From NCBI GenBank assembly GCA_964607705.1, contig CAZSLI010000010.1, positions 21,388 through 85,387 of the forward strand: DNA of 64,000 nucleotides. The letters run 5' to 3'. This stretch comes from CAZSLI01 sp964607705. GTDB taxonomy: Bacteria; Actinomycetota; Coriobacteriia; Anaerosomatales; PHET01. The notes under the pieces were generated by a model, which ran no database searches, was not told the origin of the DNA, and saw nothing but the letters and a program-made list of their open reading frames with translations. Position 1 is the stretch's first letter. The number at the start of each line of letters is the position of its first letter. Below, piece by piece: positions 7,854 through 17,193 of this stretch. Both the position numbers and the translations under genes were made by a program.

Positions 7854-10717
7854 GCTGCAGCCCGCCTGCGTCGCATCGCAGACCAGACGCCTGCAAGTCC
7901 GATCAGGGCGGCAAGGCTGATGCTCCAGTCCGAACTCGCGGGCGTCGAGACGAGCGCAGCTTCCTCGTCGGGTGTGTATCCCACCGCGTACTCGGAGAAC
8001 GAATCCGCGTTTCCGGTCACCATGTCGGCGTCGATGTCGAGCCCGGCCGGATCGGTGATGTCGGTCCAGCCCCCCGTGTAGTGATACAGCCGGATGGACG
8101 CTTCCTCGGTAGGCGACAGCGCGGCCCCGTCGTACGAGAGGGAGATCGTGAAGGATCCGCTGAAGGCTGTGTCGCTATGCACGTCCCAGATAGCGCCGGG
8201 CAGCAGTTTCTGGTGTCCGGGTAGCGGCTCCGTACGCGGCTCTGCGATCGAAGCCGTCGTGGTGCCCGCCGTCCACGCGTTGGCGAAGACGACGCTCACA
8301 GCGCCGCTCGCGCCTGCCGGCTGTTGCGTGAGCGGGAACGTCGTCACGGTCGCGGTGCCGTCAGAGGAGACGTTGCCCGCGCGATCGACCGCGGCGACCG
8401 CGATTTCGTCGTCGGCGGCCAAGCCTGCAGCCGAGAACGACCCCGCCGCGGTCGTGCCGAGCACCGAAGCGCCCCGGGAGACCTGATACCGATCGACTCC
8501 CGACGCGGAATCGACCACGGCCTCCCACGTGGCGGTGACGGAGCCCACTCCGGTATTGGTCAGCGTCACCACGGGAGTCGCCGGGGCGGCCGAGTCGACC
8601 TTGAAAGCCTTGGTCGCAACGGTCTCCGTGTTACCGACGGAGTCCTCGGCGAAGTATGAAAGGACGCTCTCACCCTCAGGCGGGTAGATGCCGAGGAACC
8701 CCGGCTCCGCGGCCTCAACGGTGTAGTCGCGATAGGGCGCCGAGCCCCATCGGTAGCGGATCGATGCGCCCGGCTCAGCAGTCATGGTCACAAGGGGCAC
8801 GTGGCGAAACCACCCGTCGTCGCCGTCGGGGTCGCTGACCGACAGCGCTGTGGAGGGTGGAGTGACGTCGACTATGGCCAGGGCGCCTGCCGCGTCGAGA
8901 CGCGAACCCGTGACGGTACGTCCTGCGAGGACGGGAAGCGGCTCGGCGGATTCGAGGAGCGCCCGCTTGAACGCGAGTGTGGACGCCTCTGGGTGTGCGG
9001 CCTCGAGAAGCGCTGCCGCGCCCGCCACATGTGGGGCGGCCATCGAGGTGCCGCTCCAGGCGTCGTATGCCTTACTCGGCGCCGAGGACCGGACCTCCAC
9101 ATCGTCGATGTAGACCCCCGTGCCCGGCGCGCCCGGCGTGGCACCCGTCTGCAGGACGAACGCGAGCTGGAAGGCGTCGCCCGCTACGCTGGACAGATCC
9201 GCTTGGTAACGAAAGAAGGCACCGGAACTCGAGCCGGTCAGGTAGCCGAGCGACTGCCAGACGCCGTCTGAACCGGCGATCGCCACGTAGAGCCGGTCGT
9301 TTGCCGACGGCAAGTTGAAACGGCAGCGGAAATAGAGCGTGCCCCCTTGCGAATCCGTGAAGGAGATCGGTTGCTCGGTGTAGAGCCATGAATCTTCATT
9401 CGCGCCGAAACCCGACGCAGGCGCGTGCGCATAGCAGCTTGGGCCGCTCCACGCGGCGGCGCTGGTCAGAGCCCACGTGTTGCTGTATCCGTCCGTGAGC
9501 CAGCTGTACGAGGGAGGATCGAAGTAGTCCGCGAAGGGATAGTAGGGCGCCTGGGCTGCGGGAACCGCACTGAGGATCGCGACTCCCGGTGCACCCAGAT
9601 CGACGCTCGTGGCACCGTAGTTCGAGAAGTGTGCGAGAGCGTCGTGTCGGTCGGTCGCCGCTACGGCGATGATGTTCTCATTCGGCAGAGAAGCCGGGTA
9701 ACTGGGCACCACGTCGTTGTCAGCGCCCTCGTTGCCTGCCGCGCAGACAACCAGCCCGTCGAACGCCGCGATCGCCGTCTCAAGCTCGACGGGGTAGTCG
9801 GATCCGGTCAGCGACATGTTGATCACATCAGCACCGTTGTCACGTGCGTAGTAGACCGCCTCGGCGATATCGGACATGTAGCCGCTACCTGTGTCGTCGA
9901 GGGCCTTGAGCGCCATGATCCGCGCATCCCAGGCGACGCCGGTCATGCCCGCGCCGTCGTTACCGGCAGCCGCGATCGTGCCCGCGACATGCGTGCCGTG
10001 GCCGAACACGTCGAGCGGGTCCGCGGTGCCGTCGGCGTAGCTCCATCCACGCCAGTCATCCACGTAACCGTTGCCGTCGTTGTCGATGCCGTCGCCGGGG
10101 ACCTCATCGGCATTCGACCAGATGCGGGCGGCGAGATCGGGGTGCGTGTAATCGACCCCGGAATCGATCACGGCGACCACCACATCGGAGTCGCCGGTGA
10201 CGACGTCCCACGCGGCCGTAGCGTTGATGTCGGCCCCCGGCGTACCGCCCTCTTGACCGGTGTTCGATAGCGACCACTGGCTTGAGAACAGCGGGTCGCT
10301 GGGCACCGCGCCGGACGAGAACCGGTAGTCGGGCTGCGCGACCAGGACGGACGGATCGTTGCGGTAGCGCTGAAGCACGCCGCGCGCCGAGGATCCTCGC
10401 GGTACGGCGACCAATTCGACATCGCTCGTGCCCCGCAGCAGTCGCACGGGAATGGCTCCGGCCTTGAGGTGGGCAAGACCGCGCGCGGCCGAACCCGGAG
10501 GTACGCGAGGAGCGAAGCGCACCACGATCCGCTCGACGGCCGCAGTGGCGGGCTTCTCGGCGACCGGGGACAGCAGCGGAGCGGTGTTGGGAGCGAGACG
10601 GGGTCGAGGAGTCGGCATCGCATGCGCCGGTGCAGTCGCGATCAGTGCCTGGACCGCAACTGCGACAGCGGCCATCAGGCACAGTCGCGATTCGCGAGAA
10701 GTCACGCGCACTCTCAT
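7850..10717 (-). CDS. Secreted subtilisin-like (S8) protease with C-terminal sorting signal
   Basis: 955 aa. Signal peptide 1-33 ends APAHA. A propeptide of I9 type spans about 60-130. The catalytic triad is D185 (VIDSGVD), H240 (FGHGTHVAG) and S558 (SGTSMAAPH), with oxyanion N329. A domain of about 160 residues (about 387-548, jelly-roll-like, ending IDDVEV) is inserted between N329 and S558. Fibronectin-like and beta-rich regions follow. The C-terminus is a hydrophobic stretch 931-948 followed by RRRR (949-952), a tripartite surface-sorting signal. The ATG at 10717 has GGAG 5 nt upstream; a longer frame would run through the tRNA gene and is rejected. Translationally coupled to the exosortase gene. 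Confidence 0.87.
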   Translation of the reverse strand: MRVRVTSRESRLCLMAAVAVAVQALIATAPAHAMPTPRPRLAPNTAPLLSPVAEKPATAAVERIVVRFAPRVPPGSAARGLAHLKAGAIPVRLLRGTSDVELVAVPRGSSARGVLQRYRNDPSVLVAQPDYRFSSGAVPSDPLFSSQWSLSNTGQEGGTPGADINATAAWDVVTGDSDVVVAVIDSGVDYTHPDLAARIWSNADEVPGDGIDNDGNGYVDDWRGWSYADGTADPLDVFGHGTHVAGTIAAAGNDGAGMTGVAWDARIMALKALDDTGSGYMSDIAEAVYYARDNGADVINMSLTGSDYPVELETAIAAFDGLVVCAAGNEGADNDVVPSYPASLPNENIIAVAATDRHDALAHFSNYGATSVDLGAPGVAILSAVPAAQAPYYPFADYFDPPSYSWLTDGYSNTWALTSAAAWSGPSCYAHAPASGFGANEDSWLYTEQPISFTDSQGGTLYFRCRFNLPSANDRLYVAIAGSDGVWQSLGYLTGSSSGAFFRYQADLSSVAGDAFQLAFVLQTGATPGAPGTGVYIDDVEVRSSAPSKAYDAWSGTSMAAPHVAGAAALLEAAHPEASTLAFKRALLESAEPLPVLAGRTVTGSRLDAAGALAIVDVTPPSTALSVSDPDGDDGWFRHVPLVTMTAEPGASIRYRWGSAPYRDYTVEAAEPGFLGIYPPEGESVLSYFAEDSVGNTETVATKAFKVDSAAPATPVVTLTNTGVGSVTATWEAVVDSASGVDRYQVSRGASVLGTTAAGSFSAAGLAADDEIAVAAVDRAGNVSSDGTATVTTFPLTQQPAGASGAVSVVFANAWTAGTTTASIAEPRTEPLPGHQKLLPGAIWDVHSDTAFSGSFTISLSYDGAALSPTEEASIRLYHYTGGWTDITDPAGLDIDADMVTGNADSFSEYAVGYTPDEEAALVSTPASSDWSISLAALIGLAGVWSAMRRRRAAA

Positions 10718-10882
10718 CCACTCCAGCATCTGTGATCGGTACGCAGGTATACAACCATATCGGCATGATGAGCCGAGTGCGCGAGCGCACATCGTCCGCA
10801 GACGGTTCGAGGCGCCTGTAGGGAGGCGCCCGCCCCAAACGAAAGCGGCCCCGCCGTTTCCGACGGAGCCGCTGTTCAGTGC

Positions 10883-10968
10883 TGGTGTCCGAGGCGAGAG
10901 TTGAACTCGCACGCCCTTGCGGGCACTAGGCCCTCAACCTAGCGCGTCTGCCATTCCGCCACTCGGAC
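10883..10968 (-). tRNA. tRNA-Leu (anticodon GAG)
   Basis: 86 nt on the minus strand. The acceptor stem is GTCCGAG with CTCGGAC, followed by discriminator A and an encoded CCA. The anticodon stem CTAGG/CCTAG encloses loop TTGAGGG, giving anticodon GAG. A long variable arm with GTGCCCGCAAGGGCGT is present, as expected for a class II tRNA. It reads CUC and CUU codons. Confidence 0.95.
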
Positions 10969-11035
10969 ATTGTGGCCTCCCCGCGAGGGGGACAGCGAGC
11001 GATAGTTTAGCAATGTCAAAACGCCTGCGCTACCC

Positions 11036-12094
11036 CTATTCGGCATCTCCTACAACTGCTGCCAAAGCGGCCTCGTCGACCAGCTGCACGTCGAGCTTGT
11101 CCACGTCGATCGGGTAGGGCTTCGCAAAGTGGCAGGCGGCCTTGTGGCCCTCTCCCACCTCGACGAGCTCTGGGGTCTTCTCGGAGCAGATGGGGAACTG
11201 CGCGATCGGGCAGCGCGTGTGGAAACGACAGCCCGACGGCGGGTTGATCGGCGAGGGCGGATCGCCCTCGAGCAGGATCCGCTGGCGGGTCGCCTGCACG
11301 TGCGGGTCAGGGACCGGGACCGCCGAGAGGAGTGACTGCGTGTAGGGGTGGTGCGGCTTCTCGTACAGCCCGCGCCAGTCGCTGATCTCCACGATCGAGC
11401 CCAGGTACATGACCGCGACCTCATCGGAGATGTGCTGCACGACGGAGAGGTCGTGTGCGATGAAGAGGTAGGCCAGATCGAACTCGTCCTGCAACTTGTC
11501 GAGGAGGTTGAGTACCTGGGCCTGGATAGACACATCGAGCGCCGAGACCGGCTCGTCGCAGACGATGAGTTTCGGGTTGAGCGCGAGCGCGCGGGCGATA
11601 CCGATGCGCTGGCGCTGACCGCCGCTGAACTCGTGCGGATACCGGCTGATGTGCTCGGGATTGAGCCCCACGATGTCGAGCAGCTCGCGGGCCTTCGCCC
11701 GACGCTCGGCAGGCGTGCCGATGCCATGGACGGTGAGCGGCTCGGCGACGATCTCCCCAACCGTGAAGCGGGGGTTCAGGCTGGCGTAAGGGTCCTGGAA
11801 GATGATCTGCACGTCTCGGCGGAACGCCTTGAGGTCGGCGCCGGAAAGCTTCATGACGTCTCGACCCTCGAAGTCGATGACGCCCGACGTCGGCTCGATC
11901 AGCCGCATGATGCTACGGCCCGTGGTGGACTTGCCGCATCCCGACTCGCCCACCAGCCCCAGGGTCTTGCCCTGCTCGACCGAGAACGAGACGCCATCGA
12001 CCGCTTTGACGGCCCCGGTCGACCGAGAGAGAACGCCTGCGCGTACCTCGAAGTACTTCTTGAGGTCGGTCACCTTCAGCAGAGTCTCAGCCAT
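11036..12094 (-). CDS. dppF: Oligopeptide/dipeptide ABC transporter ATPase, DppF/OppF type
   Basis: 352 aa. Walker A GESGCGKST, signature FSGGQRQRIGIARAL and Walker B LIVCDEPVSALD are intact. The C-terminus has the oligopeptide-transport extension with RFHTRCP...CSEKTPEL, whose Cys residues bind an Fe-S cluster in some homologues. It powers peptide import together with DppD. The ATG at 12094 was chosen over an ATG 24 nt upstream because GGAGGTGA lies at correct distance and the start shares one base (TGATG) with the dppD stop. Last gene of the dppABCDF operon. Confidence 0.9.
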   Translation of the reverse strand: MAETLLKVTDLKKYFEVRAGVLSRSTGAVKAVDGVSFSVEQGKTLGLVGESGCGKSTTGRSIMRLIEPTSGVIDFEGRDVMKLSGADLKAFRRDVQIIFQDPYASLNPRFTVGEIVAEPLTVHGIGTPAERRAKARELLDIVGLNPEHISRYPHEFSGGQRQRIGIARALALNPKLIVCDEPVSALDVSIQAQVLNLLDKLQDEFDLAYLFIAHDLSVVQHISDEVAVMYLGSIVEISDWRGLYEKPHHPYTQSLLSAVPVPDPHVQATRQRILLEGDPPSPINPPSGCRFHTRCPIAQFPICSEKTPELVEVGEGHKAACHFAKPYPIDVDKLDVQLVDEAALAAVVGDAE

Positions 12095-13116
12095 CAGGCG
12101 CTCACCTCCGTCAGGCAAGCGGCGTTCTCCCGCGTGAACTCCGGCTGCGCGGCGAAGTGGCAGGCCGCAGTATGGCCCGGGCTGACCTCGGCCACTGGTG
12201 GCTCAACGGTGCGACACACCTGCTGCGCATGCGGGCAGCGGGGATGGAACGGACATCCAGGCGGGACGTCGATGAGGCTGGGCGGCTGTCCCTTGATCGG
12301 ACAAAGGTCGCCCTTCTCGGTCATGTCGTGCCGTGGAAGCGAGTCCATGAGGCCCCAGGTGTACGGGTGCTTCGGGTTGTAGAAGACCTCGTCGCACGTA
12401 CCGAACTCGACCGGCCGGCCCGCATACATGACGAGCACGCGGTCGGCCATGTCGGCGACGACGCCCAAGTCGTGGGTGATCATGATGATCGCGGAGCCGG
12501 TGCGCGCCTGCAGCTCCTGCATCAGCTCGAGGATCTGCGCCTGGATGGTGACGTCGAGCGCGGTGGTCGGCTCATCGGCGATCAGGATGTCGGGGTCGCA
12601 CGCGAGCGCCATCGCGATCATGACGCGCTGGCGCATACCGCCCGAGAACTGGTGCGGGTAGTCCTTGACCCGCGACTCGGGGTGCGGGATTCCGACAAGC
12701 CGCAGCAACTCGACGGCGCGTGCCAGCGACTCCTTCTTCCCGAGCCCCTTGTGGATCCGCAGCGGCTCAGCGAGCTGGGCCCCGATGCGGTAGACCGGGT
12801 TCAGCGAGGTCATCGGATCCTGGAAGATCATCGCGATCTCGTTGCCGCGGATCTTGCGGATCTCATCCTCACGCATGTTGATCAGCGAGCGGCCCTTGAA
12901 GCGGACGTCGCCGCCCTCGATCTTGCCGGGCGGCATGGGCACCAGACCCATCATCGTGAGCGCGTGCACCGACTTGCCGGAGCCCGACTCGCCCACGACG
13001 CCGAGCGTCTGCCCCTTCTCCAGGGTGTAGGTCACGCCGTCGACAGCCTTCACGATGCCGTCGCGCGTGTGGAAGTGCATCTTGAGGTGATCGACCTCGA
13101 GCAGTGTCTCGGCCAT
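12094..13116 (-). CDS. dppD: Oligopeptide/dipeptide ABC transporter ATPase, DppD/OppD type
   Basis: 340 aa. Walker A GESGSGKSV, signature FSGGMRQRVMIAMAL, Walker B ILIADEPTTALD, and the C-terminal oligopeptide motif PFHPRCPHAQQVC are all present. It forms the nucleotide-binding dimer with DppF under the DppB/DppC permease. The first residues (MAETLL.V) are almost identical to those of DppF, showing the two arose by duplication. Four bases separate it from the dppC stop, so translation is likely coupled. No unusual residues seen. Confidence 0.9.
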   Translation of the reverse strand: MAETLLEVDHLKMHFHTRDGIVKAVDGVTYTLEKGQTLGVVGESGSGKSVHALTMMGLVPMPPGKIEGGDVRFKGRSLINMREDEIRKIRGNEIAMIFQDPMTSLNPVYRIGAQLAEPLRIHKGLGKKESLARAVELLRLVGIPHPESRVKDYPHQFSGGMRQRVMIAMALACDPDILIADEPTTALDVTIQAQILELMQELQARTGSAIIMITHDLGVVADMADRVLVMYAGRPVEFGTCDEVFYNPKHPYTWGLMDSLPRHDMTEKGDLCPIKGQPPSLIDVPPGCPFHPRCPHAQQVCRTVEPPVAEVSPGHTAACHFAAQPEFTRENAACLTEVSA

Positions 13117-13120
13117 GGCG

Positions 13121-14146
13121 CTAGTCCTTCATCTTTACGTCGAGTGCGTCACGCACGCCGTCGCCGAGGAGCGTGAACGCGAGTACGGTCGTGAGAATCG
13201 CCAGACCCGGCCAGAAGACGAGCTGCGGTTCGGTCGTGAGGTAGGCGCGGCCCTCTTCGATCATGCGGCCCCACGAAGGCGTCGGCGGCTGGATGCCGAG
13301 GCCGAGGAAAGACAGCGCGGCCTCCGTGAGGATGGCGCCGCCGATCGACATGGTGCCGTACACGACGACCGGCGCGATGCCGTTGGGCAGGATGTGTCTG
13401 CTCATGAGGCGAGCATCGCTTGCGCCGAGGGCCTTGCCCGCGTCGACGTAGTCGTTCTCCTTGACGCCGAGGATGGAACTCCGCAGAACGCGCGAGATAC
13501 TCGGCCAGCCGAGGAGACCGATCGTGAAGACGACCGGCCACACCGTGGTCCTCACATCCGGAGGTACGACCGCGAGCAACAGGATCGCGAACATGACGTA
13601 CGGGAAGGCAAGGAAGATGTCCGCCCCCCGCATGATGAACGCGTCTACCGTCTTGCCGTAGAAGCCGGACAGCGAGCCGAGGATGATACCGATGAACACC
13701 GAAACGCCCACGGCGAGCACGCCGACGGTGAGCGACACGCGCGCGCCGTAGATCACGCGGCCGAAGATGTCGCGACCCAGGTCGTCAGTTCCCATCGGGT
13801 GCTGCAAAGAAGGATCCTGCAGCCGGTTCTTCATCGCCTGCACGGTGTCTATCTGCGTGGGGCTGCCGAAGTTCTGAGGCACCCACAAGCCGGCCGTCAG
13901 CGAGGCGGTGATGACGATGGCAAGCCACATCAGGGCGATCATGGCGAGCTTGTTCTTCCGAAGCCGATACCAGGAATCGCCCCAGAGCGTGCGGGTCTTG
14001 TGGGTCTTCGTGACATGGCTGTGAGGTGCTTCGTCATGCTCGAGGTGGTCGTGTCCTACCGGCGTGACCTCTGAGCCGGTGTACGCGTCCGCCGCGCGCT
14101 CTCGTGCATGCTCAGGGACGTGATCTGTGGTCTTGTGTTCAGTCAT
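13121..14146 (-). CDS. dppC: Peptide ABC transporter permease, DppC/OppC type
   Basis: 341 aa. A hydrophilic N-terminal extension of about 65 residues (rich in His, Glu and Thr) precedes six membrane segments. The EAA coupling loop reads GASDARLMSRHILPNG at about 233-248. GTDDLGRDIFGRVIYGARVSL is the typical family signature after the first periplasmic loop. The ATG at 14146 is 2 nt downstream of the dppB stop. It forms the membrane channel with DppB. The His-rich N-terminal tail is longer than usual but such tails occur in the family. Confidence 0.88.
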   Translation of the reverse strand: MTEHKTTDHVPEHARERAADAYTGSEVTPVGHDHLEHDEAPHSHVTKTHKTRTLWGDSWYRLRKNKLAMIALMWLAIVITASLTAGLWVPQNFGSPTQIDTVQAMKNRLQDPSLQHPMGTDDLGRDIFGRVIYGARVSLTVGVLAVGVSVFIGIILGSLSGFYGKTVDAFIMRGADIFLAFPYVMFAILLLAVVPPDVRTTVWPVVFTIGLLGWPSISRVLRSSILGVKENDYVDAGKALGASDARLMSRHILPNGIAPVVVYGTMSIGGAILTEAALSFLGLGIQPPTPSWGRMIEEGRAYLTTEPQLVFWPGLAILTTVLAFTLLGDGVRDALDVKMKD

Positions 14147-14148
14147 GG

Positions 14149-15117
14149 CTAGTCCTCCGCCCCCCCGTACCGGATCCTCGGGTCGAGGAAGGCGTATGAG
14201 ATGTCGACGAGCAGGTTGATCATCATCACGGCGATCAGGATCACGACGGTCCCGCCGAAGACGATGGGATAGTCGCGTCCCTGGATAGCGCGGTAGATGG
14301 TGTAGCCGATGCCCGGCCAGTTGAAGACGGTCTCGGTGAGGATGGCGCCGGCAAGCATGGCGCCCAGATCGAGTCCGATGAACGTGACGACCGGGATCAT
14401 CGCGTTCTTGATCGCGTGCTTCCAAAGTACGCCCCGCGCCGAGAGTCCCTTGGCGTACGCGGTGCGGATGTAGTCTTGGTTGACGACCTCGAGCAGCTGG
14501 CTGCGCATGATGCGCGCGGCGTAGGCCGTCGAGACCGATGCGAGCGTGATCGCAGGCAGGATGATGTGAGCGAAGTCGCTGAACTGGTCGCTACTGGCGC
14601 CTGAGATCGGTAAGTAGAACGCTCCGTTGGTCCATTCCTTCATGTAGATGCCGAAGAACACCTGGAGTAACAAGCCGAGCCAGAACACCGGCATGGCGAC
14701 CAGGATCGACGTCGATAACGTCACGGAGACGTCCCAGAACGAGTATTTCTTCACGGCAGAGATGATGCCGGCCCCCACCCCCACTACAATCTCTATGAGG
14801 ATCGCCGCCAGGGCGAGCTTCATGGTGTAGGGATAGGTCTCCTGAATGATGGTGCTGACCTTCTGACCTGACTTGATACTGACGCCCAAGTCACCTTGTG
14901 CCAGATCCTTCAGGTAGTTCACGTACTGGATGTACCAAGGCTCGTCAAAGCCATAGCGGTGCTGAAGCGCCTTGTACACCTCGGGATTGACGGCGCGTTC
15001 ACCGAACCGCAGGCGGATCGGATCGCCGAGCATCGTGGTCATCATGAAAAGGATGAGCGTGACGCCGAGGAAGACCGGTATGAACTGTATGATTCGTCGG
15101 CTGATGAAGCGGAGCAT
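14149..15117 (-). CDS. dppB: Peptide ABC transporter permease, DppB/OppB type
   Basis: 322 aa with six membrane segments. It starts MLRFISRRIIQFIPVFLGV, the standard first helix of DppB. The EAA loop is AKGLSARGVLWKHAIKNA. GDPIRLRFGERA and RYGFDEPWYIQY mark the large first periplasmic loop. The ATG at 15117 (AGAGGTC upstream) was preferred to an ATG 66 nt further up, which would place a charged tail ahead of the first helix. Separated from dppA by about 100 nt that contains a strong hairpin, so less permease than binding protein is probably made. Confidence 0.88.
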   Translation of the reverse strand: MLRFISRRIIQFIPVFLGVTLILFMMTTMLGDPIRLRFGERAVNPEVYKALQHRYGFDEPWYIQYVNYLKDLAQGDLGVSIKSGQKVSTIIQETYPYTMKLALAAILIEIVVGVGAGIISAVKKYSFWDVSVTLSTSILVAMPVFWLGLLLQVFFGIYMKEWTNGAFYLPISGASSDQFSDFAHIILPAITLASVSTAYAARIMRSQLLEVVNQDYIRTAYAKGLSARGVLWKHAIKNAMIPVVTFIGLDLGAMLAGAILTETVFNWPGIGYTIYRAIQGRDYPIVFGGTVVILIAVMMINLLVDISYAFLDPRIRYGGAED

Positions 15118-15149
15118 GTCGGACCTCTGGGTCTGGGGGTAATCAGAGC

Positions 15150-15186
15150 GGGGTGGCAGAGTACCTTGCAGGTACCCTGCCACCCC
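15150..15186 (-). promoter_or_regulatory. Intercistronic stem-loop between dppA and dppB
   Basis: A stem of 10 bp (15150-15159 with 15177-15186), one mismatch, then 5 bp (15161-15165 with 15171-15175) closes a 5-nt loop. No T-run follows on the minus strand, so this is not a normal terminator. It lies just after the binding-protein gene, where such hairpins protect the upstream mRNA and lower permease expression. Confidence 0.6.
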
Positions 15187-15218
15187 CTTTGAAACAGAGA
15201 ACTCTTCTCGAATCCTCT

Positions 15219-16952
15219 TTACTTCGTCGTGGTCGATTCCGAGGAACCGGAAGCCCCACCCTCGAGCCAGACCTTGGTGAAGTCCGCGAGGCTCATGGCG
15301 CTATAGGTCAGGTCGTGCACCCGATCCGACGCCACGTGGTGATGCTTGTAGAACATGACCGGCACGACCGGCAGCGTCTGGCCGATGGTCTTGTCGATCT
15401 CCTGGTACAGGGCGATACGCGCCGCAGCATCAGTCGTCGAACGAGCCTCGGAGAGCTTCTTGTCGATATCCGGGTTGCTGTACTTCGACTTGTTGTCGCC
15501 GCCGCCCGTCTTGAAGAGCGGATACAGGAAGTTGTCCATGATCGGGTAGTCGGCCTGCCAGCCGAGACGACCGATCTGGAAGCTGCCCGCGTCGTACTTC
15601 TTCAGGGTGTTCGGGAAGTCAGCAGTGTCGAACTTGACCTTGAGGCCGATGGCCTGGAGGTCGCTCTGGACCAGCTGCATGATCTTCTCGTGGCCACCAT
15701 CGTTGTTGTACGTGATGGTGATCTCAGGGGCGCCCTTGCCCTCAGGGAAGCCAGCGTCGGCGAGGGCCTTCTTGGCTGCCTCGACGTCATACTTCGCATC
15801 AGCCCACACGCCAGGCTGATAGCCGGCGATTCCCGGCGGCACGATGTTGTCGGCCGGGTCACGCGTGCCCTCAAGGGCCAGGTCGCAGATCGCCTGGCGG
15901 TTGATGGCGTACGAGATCGCCTTACGCAGGTTGTCGTTCTTCATAGCGGCGTTGTCGAGATTGCACACCAGGTAGTAGGTGCCGTTCTCGGCGCCAAGGA
16001 GCACCTGCTTGCTCGGGTTGGCGGTGTAGCCGCTCTCCGACTCACCGTACTTGGCGCTGGCGTCCTTGATCTTGCCATCGCCGATCTGGGTGAAGTCGAG
16101 GTTGCCGGCTTCGAACTCGGTGTAGGCCGTGTTCGGATCCTTGAAGATCTTGAAGTCGATGCCCTCGATGTAGGGCTTGTCGCCGGCGTAGTTCTCGTTC
16201 TGCACGACCTTGAAGTACTGGTCACGCTTCCACGGCTCCGCCATCTTGAACGGGCCGTTGCCGATCGGCATGTCGCCGAAGGCAACCTTCTGGCCGTTGA
16301 AGTCCACGCCGCCCTCGACGTACTTCTGCGGCACCGGCGCGAGCGCCGGGTGGGCAACGACATACTCAAAGTCGGCGAACGGGTACTTGAGGGTGATCTC
16401 AAGCGTGTTGTCGTCGACGGCCTTCATGCCAGAGATGCCGCTGTCGCTGTTGCCGTTGTCATCCGTGCCTGCGACCACTGCGATGTGGTAGCTCAGGACG
16501 GACGGATCGGGCTCGCCGGTGGAGGTGTTCTTGGTCTTCGTCGACGCGATACGGTTCCACGCGTAGATGAAGTCCTGCGCCTTGACCGGCGTGCCATCGG
16601 AAAACTTGCCGTTCGGGTTCAGCTTGAAGGTCCACACCGTTGCGTCGGCGTTGGGTTCCCAGCTCTGAGCTGCTGCAGGGATGACCTTCTTGGGGTCCAG
16701 GGGATCGAACGCCGTGAGCGAGTCGAACAGCGCCTGCTCGACCTGAGTGCCCTCGGACTCCTGGGTGTTGTACGGGTCGATGTACGCGACATCGCCGACG
16801 TAGTAGGAGAGCGTCCCGCCCTTCTGCGGTTCGTCGGTCTTGGCGCCACTGTCGCCGCCCACGTCCTGCTTGGGAGCGCACCCTGCGAGCATTGCGCCCA
16901 TGAGTGCCACCGCCAGCAGCGAGGCCAGCATCTTGCGGAAGTTTCCGTGCAA
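15219..16952 (-). CDS. dppA: Peptide-binding lipoprotein of ABC transporter (family 5)
   Basis: 577 aa. A lipoprotein signal peptide ends LMGAMLAGC with lipid Cys at 25, so the mature protein sits on the outer face of the membrane. The body is a family-5 solute-binding protein: KGGTLSYYVGDVAYIDPYNTQ at the start, FKLNPNGKFSDGTPVKAQDF (the family signature) around residue 130, and NLRKAISYAINRQ near the middle. It binds oligopeptides for DppBCDF. The TTG at 16952 was chosen because AAGGAGG sits 6 nt upstream and gives a compact signal peptide; longer frames would add about 40 polar residues. First gene of the operon. Ligand is unknown. Confidence 0.88.
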   Translation of the reverse strand: MHGNFRKMLASLLAVALMGAMLAGCAPKQDVGGDSGAKTDEPQKGGTLSYYVGDVAYIDPYNTQESEGTQVEQALFDSLTAFDPLDPKKVIPAAAQSWEPNADATVWTFKLNPNGKFSDGTPVKAQDFIYAWNRIASTKTKNTSTGEPDPSVLSYHIAVVAGTDDNGNSDSGISGMKAVDDNTLEITLKYPFADFEYVVAHPALAPVPQKYVEGGVDFNGQKVAFGDMPIGNGPFKMAEPWKRDQYFKVVQNENYAGDKPYIEGIDFKIFKDPNTAYTEFEAGNLDFTQIGDGKIKDASAKYGESESGYTANPSKQVLLGAENGTYYLVCNLDNAAMKNDNLRKAISYAINRQAICDLALEGTRDPADNIVPPGIAGYQPGVWADAKYDVEAAKKALADAGFPEGKGAPEITITYNNDGGHEKIMQLVQSDLQAIGLKVKFDTADFPNTLKKYDAGSFQIGRLGWQADYPIMDNFLYPLFKTGGGDNKSKYSNPDIDKKLSEARSTTDAAARIALYQEIDKTIGQTLPVVPVMFYKHHHVASDRVHDLTYSAMSLADFTKVWLEGGASGSSESTTTK

Positions 16953-17193
16953 CTCCTGCCTCCTTCCTCGGATGACCTGACCGCCCTGCTTGCGATCCAT
17001 CGTTTGCGAGGCGGCCTTCGGTAAGTCATGCCGCACGCTGCCCGAGTCCCTCTCGAGCGTGCGGTCAACCATCAGAGTGTCCCTGAGGATGCATCAAATA
17101 ACAAGCACGTTGCATACTTGACATTCGATGCGGCACACCCCAGGTCCCTCCAACCCCTCGGGCGCTTGGAATTATCACCCTCTTGTAGCGCAA
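16953..17193. other. Gene-free leader and promoter region of dppA
   Basis: About 240 nt hold no gene. A leader hairpin with 8-bp stem (17032-17039 with 17056-17063, inner stem 17043-17046 with 17052-17055) would lie in the 5' part of the dppA transcript. I could not assign a convincing -35/-10 pair. An AT-richer stretch around 17085-17130 is the likely promoter area. Confidence 0.4.

Noticed and set aside
10718..10912. 65-codon upstream extension of the subtilase
   Set aside because: It would run into the tRNA-Leu gene, and a proper signal peptide with GGAG starts at 10717.
15153..17024. 623-codon open frame on the plus strand
   Set aside because: It is antisense to the dppA lipoprotein gene, whose lipobox and family motifs are clear. 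Long antisense frames are expected at this GC content.
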